Source of the DNA: Yanghanlia sp047501535
Lineage (GTDB): Bacteria > Pseudomonadota > Gammaproteobacteria > Burkholderiales > Burkholderiaceae_B
Reading direction: 5' to 3'
Length of the DNA: 64,000 bases
NCBI RefSeq assembly: GCF_047501535.1
Contig: NZ_JAZDRJ010000005.1
Location: forward strand, 1 to 64,000
Shown: positions 40,810-49,883 of the stretch, piece by piece
Position numbering within the stretch: the first letter of the stretch is position 1
Layout of the letters: each line of letters begins with the position of its first letter
The notes under the pieces: model-generated
Databases searched by the model: none
What the model saw: only the letters and a program-made list of their open reading frames with translations
Told to the model about the DNA's origin: nothing
Translations under genes and position numbers: made by a program

Positions 40810-40896
40810 CGCAGACCTCTATACTTCCTTCTTCTGCTCCACCACTCACCGAACACACACTGCCGGCCGGAAATCGGCTTGATTCGCTGTGCACTT

Positions 40897-43260
40897 ATGA
40901 CCCGCCCGCTACCCGCCCTTGAACGCTTTCTGTACAGCCACCACCTGTTTGGGGGGGCCAGACAGGCCCTGGGCGTATTGTTGCCGCCTCTAGTGCTAGG
41001 GGGGCTATTTGGCTATTACACGCCGGGCTTGACCGCAGCAGTCGGCGCAGCCTGTGTGGCAATCCTTGACCAACCGGGCGGGCCCAGGCGCTACGGCATT
41101 CAGGGCATGGCGGCGGCTGTGTTATTGGGGTCGATCACGGTGGCCACCATGGGGCTGGCCGCCAGCCATTACCTGCTGCTGTGGCTGGTCGTGCCCCTGC
41201 TGTGCTTTCTGTTTTCCATGTTCACGGTGTTTGGCAAGCAAGGCGGGCTGCTGGGCTTCGCCTGCATGCTCATCATGACGCTGACCATGCGCTCAGAGCC
41301 ACAGATTTCCGAGCTCTGGCTGCACACCGCGTACTCCCTGGGCGGCGGCTTGTTTTATTTTCTGTACAGCGCACTCGTGCACCGCTTGTCGTGGCACAGA
41401 GAAGAGCAGCAAGCGCTATCCGCCGCACTCTTTGCTACGGCAGACTACATGCGAACTCGCGCAGCCCTGTATGACACAGAGCTCGACTTGGACACTCATT
41501 ACCGCAAGATGGTGCGCGCCCAGCTCGCGATGACGGACGCCCAGCAGGAAGCCCGCGATACGGTATTGCGCGAACTGCCCACCGGCACCAGCCGCAGCGA
41601 CCGTACGCGGGCCGCGTCGCTCAACCTGTTCATCGACATGGTTGCCCTGCTTGATACGCTGGTGGCCAGCCATACGGACTACGTTACGCTGCGCGAAAAT
41701 TTCGGCGAAGCCGACGCTTTGCTGTTTCCGCGCGATGCGCTGCGTAAGCTGGCTGCCAATGTCGACCGCATCGCGCTGAATGTGGCCCGCAACCGCCGCC
41801 AGCGCACGCCGCACAGCCTGAAGCCCGAGTTACGGGCACTGGAATTCGAACTGCGCGAGCTGCGCGAACAGGGTTTTGCCAAAGAAGCGCCGGAGGTCTA
41901 CGCGCTGTTACTGCAAGTCTTGCGCCGGCTGCGGCGAGCCAATGAACTCACATTGCGCATGGCAGCCAACACGCGGCGCGGCGGTACGGCGGAACTGGTG
42001 GATGAGCGCCTGAATAAGGCGCTGGATCGCTTTCTGTCGCGCCGTAAATGGCGCCTAGGCATGCTGACCAGCAACCTGCGCATGGATTCTTCCCATTTCC
42101 GCTATGCTGTGCGCGTCATGGTGGCCGCTGCGGCGGGCATGACGCTCAGCGCCGTATTGGGTCAGGCGATTCCCCGTTATGTGATGCCCGGATGGGTGGT
42201 TCACGATTACTGGGTGCTGCTGACGATTTTGGTCATTATGAAACCCGGCTTTGCGCTCACGCGGCAGCGCAATGGCTGGCGCTTGGCCGGTACGTTAATT
42301 GGCTGCGCCGTCGCCCTGCTGATTTTCAATCGCTTCACCAGCCCCTATGCGCTGCTTGGCCTGCTACTGCTAACAGGAGTGCTCTGGTATGCCCTGCTGC
42401 AAGTGCACTTTATGCTGGCCGCTGCCGCCAACACCATTTTTGTGTTGCTGGCCTTTCACTTCCTTGGCCCGCAAGACACATTCGTGATTGGCGAACGCGT
42501 GGTCGACACCTTGCTCGCCAGCGGTATCGCCCTGCTGTGCAGCCGCTATGTGTTGCCCTGGTGGGAAAGCAATTACATGGGTTCGCTGGCCGCCGCTTTG
42601 CAAAGAGCGAATCTGCGCTTTTTACGTAGCGGCCTGCGCTATGCTGAGTTGAGCCGCCGTGCACATGCGGCTTCCCAAAGTGAGGCAGCGGACGCTCAAC
42701 GGCTCGCAGAGTATCGCAACGAGCAGCGCGAAGCCGATGTGCAATGGCGCGTGGATAGAAAAAACATGCACATTGCCTTCAGCAACTACGCAGGCGCCTT
42801 CTACCGCATGATGGCCGAACCCGCACGACGGCAACACCATGTAGATACCTTGAATGCGCTGATGAGCCAGCACCATACTCTGGCCTCTCACATCAGTGCA
42901 TGTGTACCGCTGCTGGCGGAAATGGATGAAGTCCCGGCCGACACCCAAAGGGTGCTGGACGGCATTGAGACCACTCTGGCGGGGGCCGGCGACACGACGC
43001 CGCAGGCTCCGCTTTCGGCCAGCACCGCCGAATTTGCCTTACTGGCCTACCCTTTGCGGCAGATGCAGATTGCCGCTGCTCAGATCGCCGAGAACACGCG
43101 CCTGCTGGAAGCGCCGCCCGAGGCCGGCGATTCAGCCGACGGAGCGGATGACCCGGAGTATTTCATGGCCGGGCAGGCGCCTTTCAACGGCGAAATACCA
43201 GACGATCCGCCGTCGATGCATCCGCCGCGTAGACGTAGCCCTCTGCGGCGAAAGTCTTGA
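40897..43260 (+). CDS. FUSC-family membrane protein (aromatic acid exporter-like)
   Basis: 787 residues from the ATG at 40897, although the frame opens with TTG at 40879. Two blocks of about five to six membrane helices (about 20-170 and 405-545) are separated by a cytoplasmic segment rich in Arg and Leu and followed by a long C-terminal domain. This is the duplicated YccS/YhcK-type layout of fusaric-acid-resistance (FUSC) proteins, which export aromatic acids or act on membrane stress. No membrane-fusion or outer-membrane partner is adjacent. Its last 77 bp overlap yaaA on the other strand. Confidence 0.85.
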   Translation: MTRPLPALERFLYSHHLFGGARQALGVLLPPLVLGGLFGYYTPGLTAAVGAACVAILDQPGGPRRYGIQGMAAAVLLGSITVATMGLAASHYLLLWLVVPLLCFLFSMFTVFGKQGGLLGFACMLIMTLTMRSEPQISELWLHTAYSLGGGLFYFLYSALVHRLSWHREEQQALSAALFATADYMRTRAALYDTELDLDTHYRKMVRAQLAMTDAQQEARDTVLRELPTGTSRSDRTRAASLNLFIDMVALLDTLVASHTDYVTLRENFGEADALLFPRDALRKLAANVDRIALNVARNRRQRTPHSLKPELRALEFELRELREQGFAKEAPEVYALLLQVLRRLRRANELTLRMAANTRRGGTAELVDERLNKALDRFLSRRKWRLGMLTSNLRMDSSHFRYAVRVMVAAAAGMTLSAVLGQAIPRYVMPGWVVHDYWVLLTILVIMKPGFALTRQRNGWRLAGTLIGCAVALLIFNRFTSPYALLGLLLLTGVLWYALLQVHFMLAAAANTIFVLLAFHFLGPQDTFVIGERVVDTLLASGIALLCSRYVLPWWESNYMGSLAAALQRANLRFLRSGLRYAELSRRAHAASQSEAADAQRLAEYRNEQREADVQWRVDRKNMHIAFSNYAGAFYRMMAEPARRQHHVDTLNALMSQHHTLASHISACVPLLAEMDEVPADTQRVLDGIETTLAGAGDTTPQAPLSASTAEFALLAYPLRQMQIAAAQIAENTRLLEAPPEAGDSADGADDPEYFMAGQAPFNGEIPDDPPSMHPPRRRSPLRRKS

Positions 43261-43936
43261 GCCCTTCCGGGTCTTGAATGCGTTGGTCGATAACATGGCG
43301 GGCCATCAGCCCGCGCGCCTTCTTGGCATAAAAGCTCACAACCTTCCAGGAATCGCCCTTCTGCTCCTGGAACACACATTGAATGACCCGTGCTTTCAGG
43401 GCCTTTTTATCCACCGCCTTGAAATACTCTTCAGAAGCCAGATTGACGACAATGTCGTCGCCCAAGCTGTTCAGGTATTCAGCGATCCGGCTGCCCCAGA
43501 AGGCATACAGATTGGCGCCTTTCGGGGTTTTGAGACGTGTACCCATTTCCAGGCGGTAGGGCCGCATGAGGTCGAGCGGGCGCAGTACACCGTACAGGCC
43601 ACTGAGCATCAAAACCTTTTCCTGCGCCCATTCAAGCGCATCGTCTGATAGTTCGGAAGCTTGCAGCCCCTCGTAGACATCGCCGTTGAAGGCCAGTACG
43701 GCCTGGCGCGCGTTCTGGGTATCAAAAACGGGCTCCCATTCCGCATAGCGCGCCACATTGAGTTCCGCCAGCGCGTCGCTCAAACTCATCAGGGAAGCGA
43801 TGTCCGCAACGGATTTTTCGCGCAGCACTTCAATCAATTCAGCCGCTTGTTCCACGAACAAGGGCTGGGTGTGCAAAGTGGTACGCACAGGGGTGTCGTA
43901 ATCCAGCTTTTTAGCTGGAGAAAGCAGCAATAACAT
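43184..43936 (-). CDS. yaaA: Peroxide stress protein YaaA
   Basis: A 250-residue DUF328/UPF0246 protein: start MLLLLSPAKKLDYDTPVRTT, conserved FNGDVYEGLQA, VLMLSGLYGVLRPLDLMRPYRLEMG and NLASEEYFKAVD. In E. coli YaaA limits free iron and DNA damage during hydrogen peroxide stress and binds DNA. It is OxyR-controlled there; no OxyR site was looked for successfully here. It is convergent with the FUSC gene and overlaps its 3' end by 77 bp. Confidence 0.94.
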   Translation of the reverse strand: MLLLLSPAKKLDYDTPVRTTLHTQPLFVEQAAELIEVLREKSVADIASLMSLSDALAELNVARYAEWEPVFDTQNARQAVLAFNGDVYEGLQASELSDDALEWAQEKVLMLSGLYGVLRPLDLMRPYRLEMGTRLKTPKGANLYAFWGSRIAEYLNSLGDDIVVNLASEEYFKAVDKKALKARVIQCVFQEQKGDSWKVVSFYAKKARGLMARHVIDQRIQDPEGLKTFAAEGYVYAADASTADRLVFRR

Positions 43937-43951
43937 GGTGACTCCTGCCGG

Positions 43952-44734
43952 TTAACGGGCGGTCCAGCCGCCGTCCATGGTCAGATGAGCGCCCGTCATT
44001 TGCGAGGCGGCATCTGAACTGAGGAAGACCGCAGCCTGACCGAGTTGTTCAGGGGTGACGAATTCCAGCGATGGCTGTTTTTCCGACAAGAGTTCGCGGG
44101 TCGCTTCCTCGATGCTGATACCTTTTTTCTGGGCCAGCGCTTCGATTTGGCGCTCGACCAATGCTGTGCGCACCCAGCCGGGGCAGATGGCATTGCAGGT
44201 AATGCCCTGGCCTGCTGTTTCCAGGGCGATGACTTTGGTCAGCCCCATGACGCCGTGCTTGGCGGCCACATAAGCCGACTTTTCTACAGAAGCGACATGA
44301 CCATGAGCCGAGGCCACATTAATGATGCGCCCCCAACCCTGTTTCTTCATGTGGGGCAGTGCTGCCGCGCTGCCATGGAAGACGGCGGAAAGGTTTAGGG
44401 CGATGACGGCGTCCCAGCGGTCGGTCGGGAAGTCTTCGACAAGCGCGGTGTACTGAATGCCGGCGTTATTAACGAGAATGTCGATGCCGCCCAGCGCTTT
44501 GACCGCGTCTTCGATGAACTGGCGAGTGGCTTCGCCTTTGGACAGATCGGCGCCGACATAGTGAGCGCGTACGCCGAACTCGGACTCAATCGCCGCACGA
44601 GTGCGCTCGATTTCAGCGGCATCGCCAAAACCATTGATGACGACATCTGCGCCGTTGCTTGCCAGTTGGCGGGCAATCGCCAAACCAATGCCACTTGTCG
44701 AGCCGGTGACCACTGCTTTCTTGCTTTTAAGCAT
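43952..44734 (-). CDS. 3-hydroxybutyrate dehydrogenase (SDR family)
   Basis: 260 residues from the ATG at 44734 (MLKSKKAVVTGSTSGIGLAI). The frame runs on to 44785 but the Rossmann fold starts here. NAD-binding TGSTSGIG, NNAG and the catalytic SAYVAAKHG (Tyr-x3-Lys) are present, as is the C-terminal GAHLTMDGGWTAR. The enzyme oxidises D-3-hydroxybutyrate to acetoacetate, linking polyhydroxybutyrate breakdown to central metabolism. It follows a CoA transferase and an acyl-CoA dehydrogenase gene on the same strand, suggesting a short fatty- or hydroxy-acid operon. Confidence 0.9.
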   Translation of the reverse strand: MLKSKKAVVTGSTSGIGLAIARQLASNGADVVINGFGDAAEIERTRAAIESEFGVRAHYVGADLSKGEATRQFIEDAVKALGGIDILVNNAGIQYTALVEDFPTDRWDAVIALNLSAVFHGSAAALPHMKKQGWGRIINVASAHGHVASVEKSAYVAAKHGVMGLTKVIALETAGQGITCNAICPGWVRTALVERQIEALAQKKGISIEEATRELLSEKQPSLEFVTPEQLGQAAVFLSSDAASQMTGAHLTMDGGWTAR

Positions 44735-44809
44735 CTCGAATCCTCTCGTGTCTGAGCCAAAATGACTGGAAATCTTGGATGCCATGAGTGTAGCGCCACC
44801 GGCGCGTGG

Positions 44810-45979
44810 CTAAAACTCCAGGCTCAACTGAGTGAATACTTCTTCGTTGTGCTGGCCCAGGGCTGGCGGCAGACGCCTGAGCGTGGCAGGCGTGCGCGAT
44901 AACTTAATGGGGGATGCAATGCCCTGGTAGCCCTCGGCTTCCAGCACCATGCCCCGGTGCCGGGTATGTGGGTGGTTCATGATTTCGCCCACATTCAACA
45001 CTGGCGCAGCGGGCACGCCTGCGGACAGCAAGGTGGCGGCAAGCGCATCCGCCTGATGGCCGCTGAGCAAAGCGATAAGCTCTTCACGCAACGCCTGACG
45101 GTTATTCAAACGATCACTGTTTTCCAGAAAACGGGGGTCTTGCGCCAGCTCAGGATGCCCCAATTGAACGCATAGGGTCTTGAACTGCCTGCTATTGCCC
45201 ACGGCCAGAAAAATGTCCCCTTTCCCGGTTGGGAAGGTTTCGTATGGCGAGATATTGGGGTGGGCATTACCGGTGCGCTGCGGTATGGCGCCACTCATGA
45301 AGTAATTTGCCCCATGCGGGTGCAAGAGAGAAATCGCGCAGTCGAACAGCGAAATATCCAGAAACTGCCCCAGCCCGCTGCTGCGCCGCTCGTTCAGCGC
45401 CATCATGATGGCTAGGGCCGCGTTAAGGCCGGTAACCATGTCCACAACGGGCAAACCCACCCGCGTCGCTTCGCCATCGGGCTGCCCGTTAACGCTCATC
45501 AAACCACATAGGGCTTGCGCGCAAGCATCGTAACCGGGCAAACCACCCAGCGGGCCATCCGCGCCAAAACCGCTGATGCGGCAATGAATCAGGCCGGGGA
45601 ATTCGCTGCTGAGCTGCGCATAGCCCAACCCCCATTTTTCCAGGGTGCCCGGCTTGAAGTTCTCTACCAGCACATCGGCATCGCGCAGCATGGCGCGCAA
45701 GCGGGCCTGCTCTTCGGGCTGGGAAAGGTCCATGGACATTCCCAGCTTATTCCGGTTGACGCCCACGAAATAGGAGGCCGTATCGCCACGAAAGGGGGGG
45801 CCCCAGCCGCGCGTCTCATCCCCAAACGGCGGCTCTACTTTGTAGATATTCGCACCATGATCACCCAGAATCTGGGTGCAATAGGGGCCGCCTAACACGC
45901 GTGAAAGATCGACGACTTTCAAGCCGTGCAGGGAACCGTGCGTTGGCACAGTTGATTCCGTGACCGAATTCAACTCCAT
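44810..45979 (-). CDS. CaiB/BaiF family CoA transferase
   Basis: A 389-residue class III CoA transferase: KVVDLSRVLGGPYCTQILGD at the start, VNRNKLGMSMDLSQPE, and the catalytic aspartate in GGLPGYDACAQA. These enzymes move CoA between carboxylic acids. It overlaps the upstream acyl-CoA dehydrogenase gene by 10 bp, so the pair probably activates and oxidises one organic acid. The substrate cannot be read from sequence. Confidence 0.93.
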   Translation of the reverse strand: MELNSVTESTVPTHGSLHGLKVVDLSRVLGGPYCTQILGDHGANIYKVEPPFGDETRGWGPPFRGDTASYFVGVNRNKLGMSMDLSQPEEQARLRAMLRDADVLVENFKPGTLEKWGLGYAQLSSEFPGLIHCRISGFGADGPLGGLPGYDACAQALCGLMSVNGQPDGEATRVGLPVVDMVTGLNAALAIMMALNERRSSGLGQFLDISLFDCAISLLHPHGANYFMSGAIPQRTGNAHPNISPYETFPTGKGDIFLAVGNSRQFKTLCVQLGHPELAQDPRFLENSDRLNNRQALREELIALLSGHQADALAATLLSAGVPAAPVLNVGEIMNHPHTRHRGMVLEAEGYQGIASPIKLSRTPATLRRLPPALGQHNEEVFTQLSLEF

Positions 45980-47688
45980 GCCGCCTCCAGCAAAGCAGGT
46001 AGATTAACTTCATATTTGTTAGGGGCGCAGGGGTCTTGCGGAGCCAGCCGGTGCAACAGCACCAGATCAGCGATCTGGTTACGGCTGCGCAAGCCTTCGT
46101 GCTGCGCGGCTTCCCAGCGCAAAGCGGCCAATGTGACAGCGTTGTACAGCGCCGTTGCCGCCTGACGGGTGGCGGGCGCGTCGCGCACGCTGGCAGCCTC
46201 TTCGGCGAACCTAAAGGCTTTGTCGATACATTCAGCCTGCAACGCGGCCAGTTCGGGCGGGCATTCTGCGCCGATTTCCAGCAGGGACTCGACATGGGCG
46301 CGCAATGGTTGCAAGCAGCCGTTGCGAGCGATGGCGCGCATGACGTCCAGCGCGACAATATTGCTGGTGCCTTCCCAGATGGAGCCCAGGTGGGCGTCGC
46401 GCACCAGGCGAGCTTCCACCCATTCTTCGATATAACCGCAGCCGCCTCGCACTTCCATGGCGTCGCCTGTGGCCTGGCGGGCGTCTCGGCACGCACGGAA
46501 CTTGATGAGAGGCGTCAGAATACGCAGCAGCTTGGCTGCATTTTTGTCACCGGCATCGGCGCTTTGCAGCGCTTGAGCGGTCTGCATCATGATGGAACGG
46601 CCCTGCTCCGCCCGCATCAGGATTTTGGCCAGCTGACGCTGCATCAGCGGCATGTCGATCAGTTTCTTGCCAAAAGCGCGGCGGTTACGGGCCACGTGCA
46701 ACGCTTCTGTCAGGCCGCGGCGCATGAGGCCTGCCGCCCGCATGCCGTTGGACAAGCGGGAGTTGTTAATCATGTCGGCCATCTGCTGGAAGCCGCGGCC
46801 ACGCTCGCCCACCAACCAGGCATACGCGCCTTCAAGGCGGATCTCCCCACTCGCCATGGAGCGGGTGCCCAATTTGTCCTTGAGGCGCAAGATACGGTAG
46901 TGGTTGTGGCTGCCATCAGGCAAGTCGCGGGGCAACAAGAATAGCGATACGCCCGCCAGCCCTTCAGCCGATTCGCTGCGGGCCAACACCATGGCAAAGC
47001 CGGCATCCGGGTTGGAACAGAACCATTTGTCGCCATATAAACGCCAGCGACCATCGGCTTCCTCGCGAGCCAGGGTTTCGGTAGCGCTCACATCAGAACC
47101 CGCTGCCTGTTCCGTCATGAACATGGCGCCCTGCCGCAGTTCATCGAAATCCATGGAAGCAACTTGCGGCAGCACCTGTTCCACCAGTTGCGGGTCACCA
47201 TACTTGCGCAAAGTGCGGGCCAGCGAATCCGTCATGCTGACCGGACAGCACAAGCCAAACTCCGCCTGCACAAACAGGTGCGACAGCGAATACTTAACCG
47301 CTGGAGGCAGGGTTTCCTTCCAGCCCAGCGCGCCACCGACGTGAGACATCGCCGCCAGGCCAAAGCGGCTATATGCGGCTTTTTCCAGCTCCACATAAGC
47401 CGGGTGCTTGTTGATAACGGCCTGGTCACTGCCGGTTCTTGCGCGCACCGACAAGGAGGGCGGGTTCATATCCGCCACAAAAGCGTGTTCATCCAGTTCA
47501 CCGCCGACCATCCGGCCCAGCTCCTGGAAGTGGGGCAGCACATGCTCGAACAAGGGTTTGCTGATATAGGCTTCCAGCATAGGCGCCGCGTAGGCGTCTA
47601 CATCGAAGAAGTTCAGCCCACGGGTTTCAGGGATATTGGAGTCCTGAGACGAAAGGCTGTGAACTTGTGGGATAAGCGGTGCATTCAT
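45970..47688 (-). CDS. Acyl-CoA dehydrogenase family protein (AidB-like length)
   Basis: This 572-residue flavoprotein is longer than standard acyl-CoA dehydrogenases (about 380-400) and resembles the AidB/ACAD11 group. FAD-binding MTEQAAGSDVSATET and WFCSNPDAGFAMVLAR, the RGLTEALHVARNRRAFGK helix and the MEVRGGCGYIEEWVEARL catalytic-loop region are visible. AidB binds DNA and protects against alkylation, but the operon with a CoA transferase argues for a metabolic role here. It is divergent from a LysR gene across 87 bp. Confidence 0.9.
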   Translation of the reverse strand: MNAPLIPQVHSLSSQDSNIPETRGLNFFDVDAYAAPMLEAYISKPLFEHVLPHFQELGRMVGGELDEHAFVADMNPPSLSVRARTGSDQAVINKHPAYVELEKAAYSRFGLAAMSHVGGALGWKETLPPAVKYSLSHLFVQAEFGLCCPVSMTDSLARTLRKYGDPQLVEQVLPQVASMDFDELRQGAMFMTEQAAGSDVSATETLAREEADGRWRLYGDKWFCSNPDAGFAMVLARSESAEGLAGVSLFLLPRDLPDGSHNHYRILRLKDKLGTRSMASGEIRLEGAYAWLVGERGRGFQQMADMINNSRLSNGMRAAGLMRRGLTEALHVARNRRAFGKKLIDMPLMQRQLAKILMRAEQGRSIMMQTAQALQSADAGDKNAAKLLRILTPLIKFRACRDARQATGDAMEVRGGCGYIEEWVEARLVRDAHLGSIWEGTSNIVALDVMRAIARNGCLQPLRAHVESLLEIGAECPPELAALQAECIDKAFRFAEEAASVRDAPATRQAATALYNAVTLAALRWEAAQHEGLRSRNQIADLVLLHRLAPQDPCAPNKYEVNLPALLEAAWS

Positions 47689-47775
47689 GACGGGTCTCGC
47701 AAAAATGTAGGGGTTGTCGTTATGCTATGCAAAACCAGCCATCCAAACAAATACTGTTTTTATCTTCATGAATAC

Positions 47776-48681
47776 ATGGAAAATATAGATGAACCGCTTC
47801 CTATTGACACGCGCCTGCTGCGTTACTTCATTGCAGTGGCAGATGAACTGAGCTTCAGCCGGGCAGCTCAGCGGCTGCACCTGTCACAGCCGCCGTTGAG
47901 TTACGCCATTAAGCAACTAGAAGAAAACCTGGGCGTGCAGTTGTTAAGGCGGAGTAGCCGCAAGGTAGAACTGACTGCCGCGGGCGCCGCTTTGCATCGC
48001 GAAGCGCGTTTTCTTCTACAGCGCAATAACGAGCTGCGAGAGTTGGTCGCCCATATTGATGCCGGCCTGAAAGGCAGACTAAAAATGGGCTTTGTGGGCT
48101 CGATGATGTATCGCGGACTGCCAACCATGGTTGCTCGCTGCCGCAGTCGTTACCCAGACCTGGACATCGCCATCACTGAAATGAACTCAGCCGAGCTCAT
48201 TGACATGGTGCTGCATGGAGGCCTGGATCTTGGCTTCGTTCACGCCAACCCTCTGCCTGCCGAATTGAGCAGCGCCCGGGTGGTGGCTGAGCCCTTTGTG
48301 TTGTGCACGCCCGCTGATCACCCAATCGCCCAGGCACAACGGCCGGAACTGGCCTCGCTCACCAAGGAAAAGTTTGTTTTCTTTGCGCGCAATGCGTCGC
48401 CCAGCTACTACCAGCTTCTGCTCGCCATCTGCCAGGAAGCCGGCCTGATACCCAAGATTGCCTATGAAGTGCGGCATTGGCTCAGCGTGGTGTCAATGGT
48501 TTCACAAGGCATGGGCGTAGCGATTGTGCCTGCCTGCATGGCCACTTGCGGGCTGCCCAACACAGTTTTTCTGCCCTTCCCCCATACGCCACGTTCTGAA
48601 ACCTTATGCATCTGGCGGCGCAGCGATACGTCGCAGGTTCTGCAAAATATCCGCACACTGATTCTTGAGTACTACGGCTAA
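47776..48681 (+). CDS. LysR-family transcriptional regulator
   Basis: 301 residues from the ATG at 47776. The frame opens far upstream within the acyl-CoA dehydrogenase gene, but the HTH begins here (LRYFIAVADELSFSRAAQRL, LHLSQPPLSYAIKQLE). The C-terminal LysR substrate domain shows LKMGFVGSMMYRGLP and VSMVSQGMGVAIVPA. It is divergent from the acyl-CoA dehydrogenase-CoA transferase-dehydrogenase operon, the classic layout for LysR control. The inducer is unknown. Confidence 0.93.
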   Translation: MENIDEPLPIDTRLLRYFIAVADELSFSRAAQRLHLSQPPLSYAIKQLEENLGVQLLRRSSRKVELTAAGAALHREARFLLQRNNELRELVAHIDAGLKGRLKMGFVGSMMYRGLPTMVARCRSRYPDLDIAITEMNSAELIDMVLHGGLDLGFVHANPLPAELSSARVVAEPFVLCTPADHPIAQAQRPELASLTKEKFVFFARNASPSYYQLLLAICQEAGLIPKIAYEVRHWLSVVSMVSQGMGVAIVPACMATCGLPNTVFLPFPHTPRSETLCIWRRSDTSQVLQNIRTLILEYYG

Positions 48682-48884
48682 GGAGGCCTGTGCATGCCCC
48701 TTGTTCTATCGCGCGGCATCCATCAAACCCACTTCATCGGCCCACGGCAATGCTCTGCACGGTGTGGGCACACGTTTCCGTTCATTGCGGCCGGCGTTCT
48801 TCACATCCTCGGTGAAACGTCATAAATTGAAGCGCACGAAGCGATCCGCTCATCCCTTACTCACTATCTGAATAGGAACCCGAC

Positions 48885-49838
48885 ATGACAAACCCCTCCG
48901 CAGAAAAGCCCCAGCTGCTGGTTTTGCGCCCCCTGATGCCAGCCCAAATGGAACAGCTAGAAGCAGACTTCATCTTGCACCGCTACGATGAAGCCGAAGA
49001 CCCGCAAGCCTTGCTGGCAAGCGTGGCGCCCGCCATTCGGGGTGTGGTCACTGCGGGCGGGCTAGGGTTCAAACGCGACATGCTAAGCCAATTGCCCGCG
49101 CTGGAAATTGTTTCGTCTTCCGCCGTGGGGACGGACAGCATTGACCTTGTCGCTTGCGCCGAAAGGGGCGTGCACGTTACCAACACGCCGGACGTTCTCA
49201 ATGACGATGTCGCCGACCTGGGCATCGGCCTCATCCTGAGCGCTTTTCGCCGCTTGGGCCCGGGCCACGATTACGTGCGTAGCGGTGAATGGTCGCGCAG
49301 CGGCATGATGCCGCTTGCCACTTCGCTCACGGGCAAACGGCTGGGTGTGGTCGGACTGGGCCGCATCGGCCTGGAATTGGCACAACGCGCCCAGGCTCTG
49401 AAAATGCAGATCGTTTACACCGGCCGTAATCGTAAAAACGTGGCTTACGAGTTTTACGACAGTGTGATTGAGCTGGCCCGCAACAGCGACGTGCTGGTGC
49501 TGACCTGCCCAGGTGGTGCCGACACCCGCCACCTGATCAACGCCGCCGTGCTGGATGCCATGAGGCCGGATGCCTGGCTCATCAACCTGTCACGCGGTTC
49601 CGTGGTGGATGAAGATGCCCTGATCGACGCTTTGCAACGCAAGGCGATTGGTGGCGCCGGGCTGGATGTCTTTGAAAACGAACCTCACATCGACACACGC
49701 TTTTACGAACTCGACAACGTGTTGCTTTACCCGCATCACGCCAGCGGAACGGTAGAAACCCGCAGCGCCATGTCGCAACTGGTGGTCGATAACCTAAAAG
49801 CCCATTTCCAGGGCAAGCCCTTGATCAGCCCGGTGTAA
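48885..49838 (+). CDS. D-2-hydroxyacid dehydrogenase (glyoxylate/hydroxypyruvate reductase-like)
   Basis: A 317-residue NAD(P)-dependent enzyme with Rossmann motif LGVVGLGRIGLELAQRA, catalytic Arg in INLSRGSVVDEDAL, Glu in DVFENEPHID and His in LYPHHASGT. The YTGRNRKNV segment after the Rossmann motif with basic residues suggests NADPH preference, as in hydroxypyruvate reductases. The 200 bp upstream contain no gene. It may process hydroxy-acids linked to the neighbouring operon, but that is inference. Confidence 0.92.
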   Translation: MTNPSAEKPQLLVLRPLMPAQMEQLEADFILHRYDEAEDPQALLASVAPAIRGVVTAGGLGFKRDMLSQLPALEIVSSSAVGTDSIDLVACAERGVHVTNTPDVLNDDVADLGIGLILSAFRRLGPGHDYVRSGEWSRSGMMPLATSLTGKRLGVVGLGRIGLELAQRAQALKMQIVYTGRNRKNVAYEFYDSVIELARNSDVLVLTCPGGADTRHLINAAVLDAMRPDAWLINLSRGSVVDEDALIDALQRKAIGGAGLDVFENEPHIDTRFYELDNVLLYPHHASGTVETRSAMSQLVVDNLKAHFQGKPLISPV

Positions 49839-49883
49839 GAAGGCTTCCCGTAACGCACTCTGACTTTGAAGGTGAGAAGTGCG

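Noticed and set aside
46036..46944. 302-codon plus-strand frame opposite the acyl-CoA dehydrogenase gene
   Set aside because: Antisense shadow; the minus-strand protein shows clear family motifs over the same bases.
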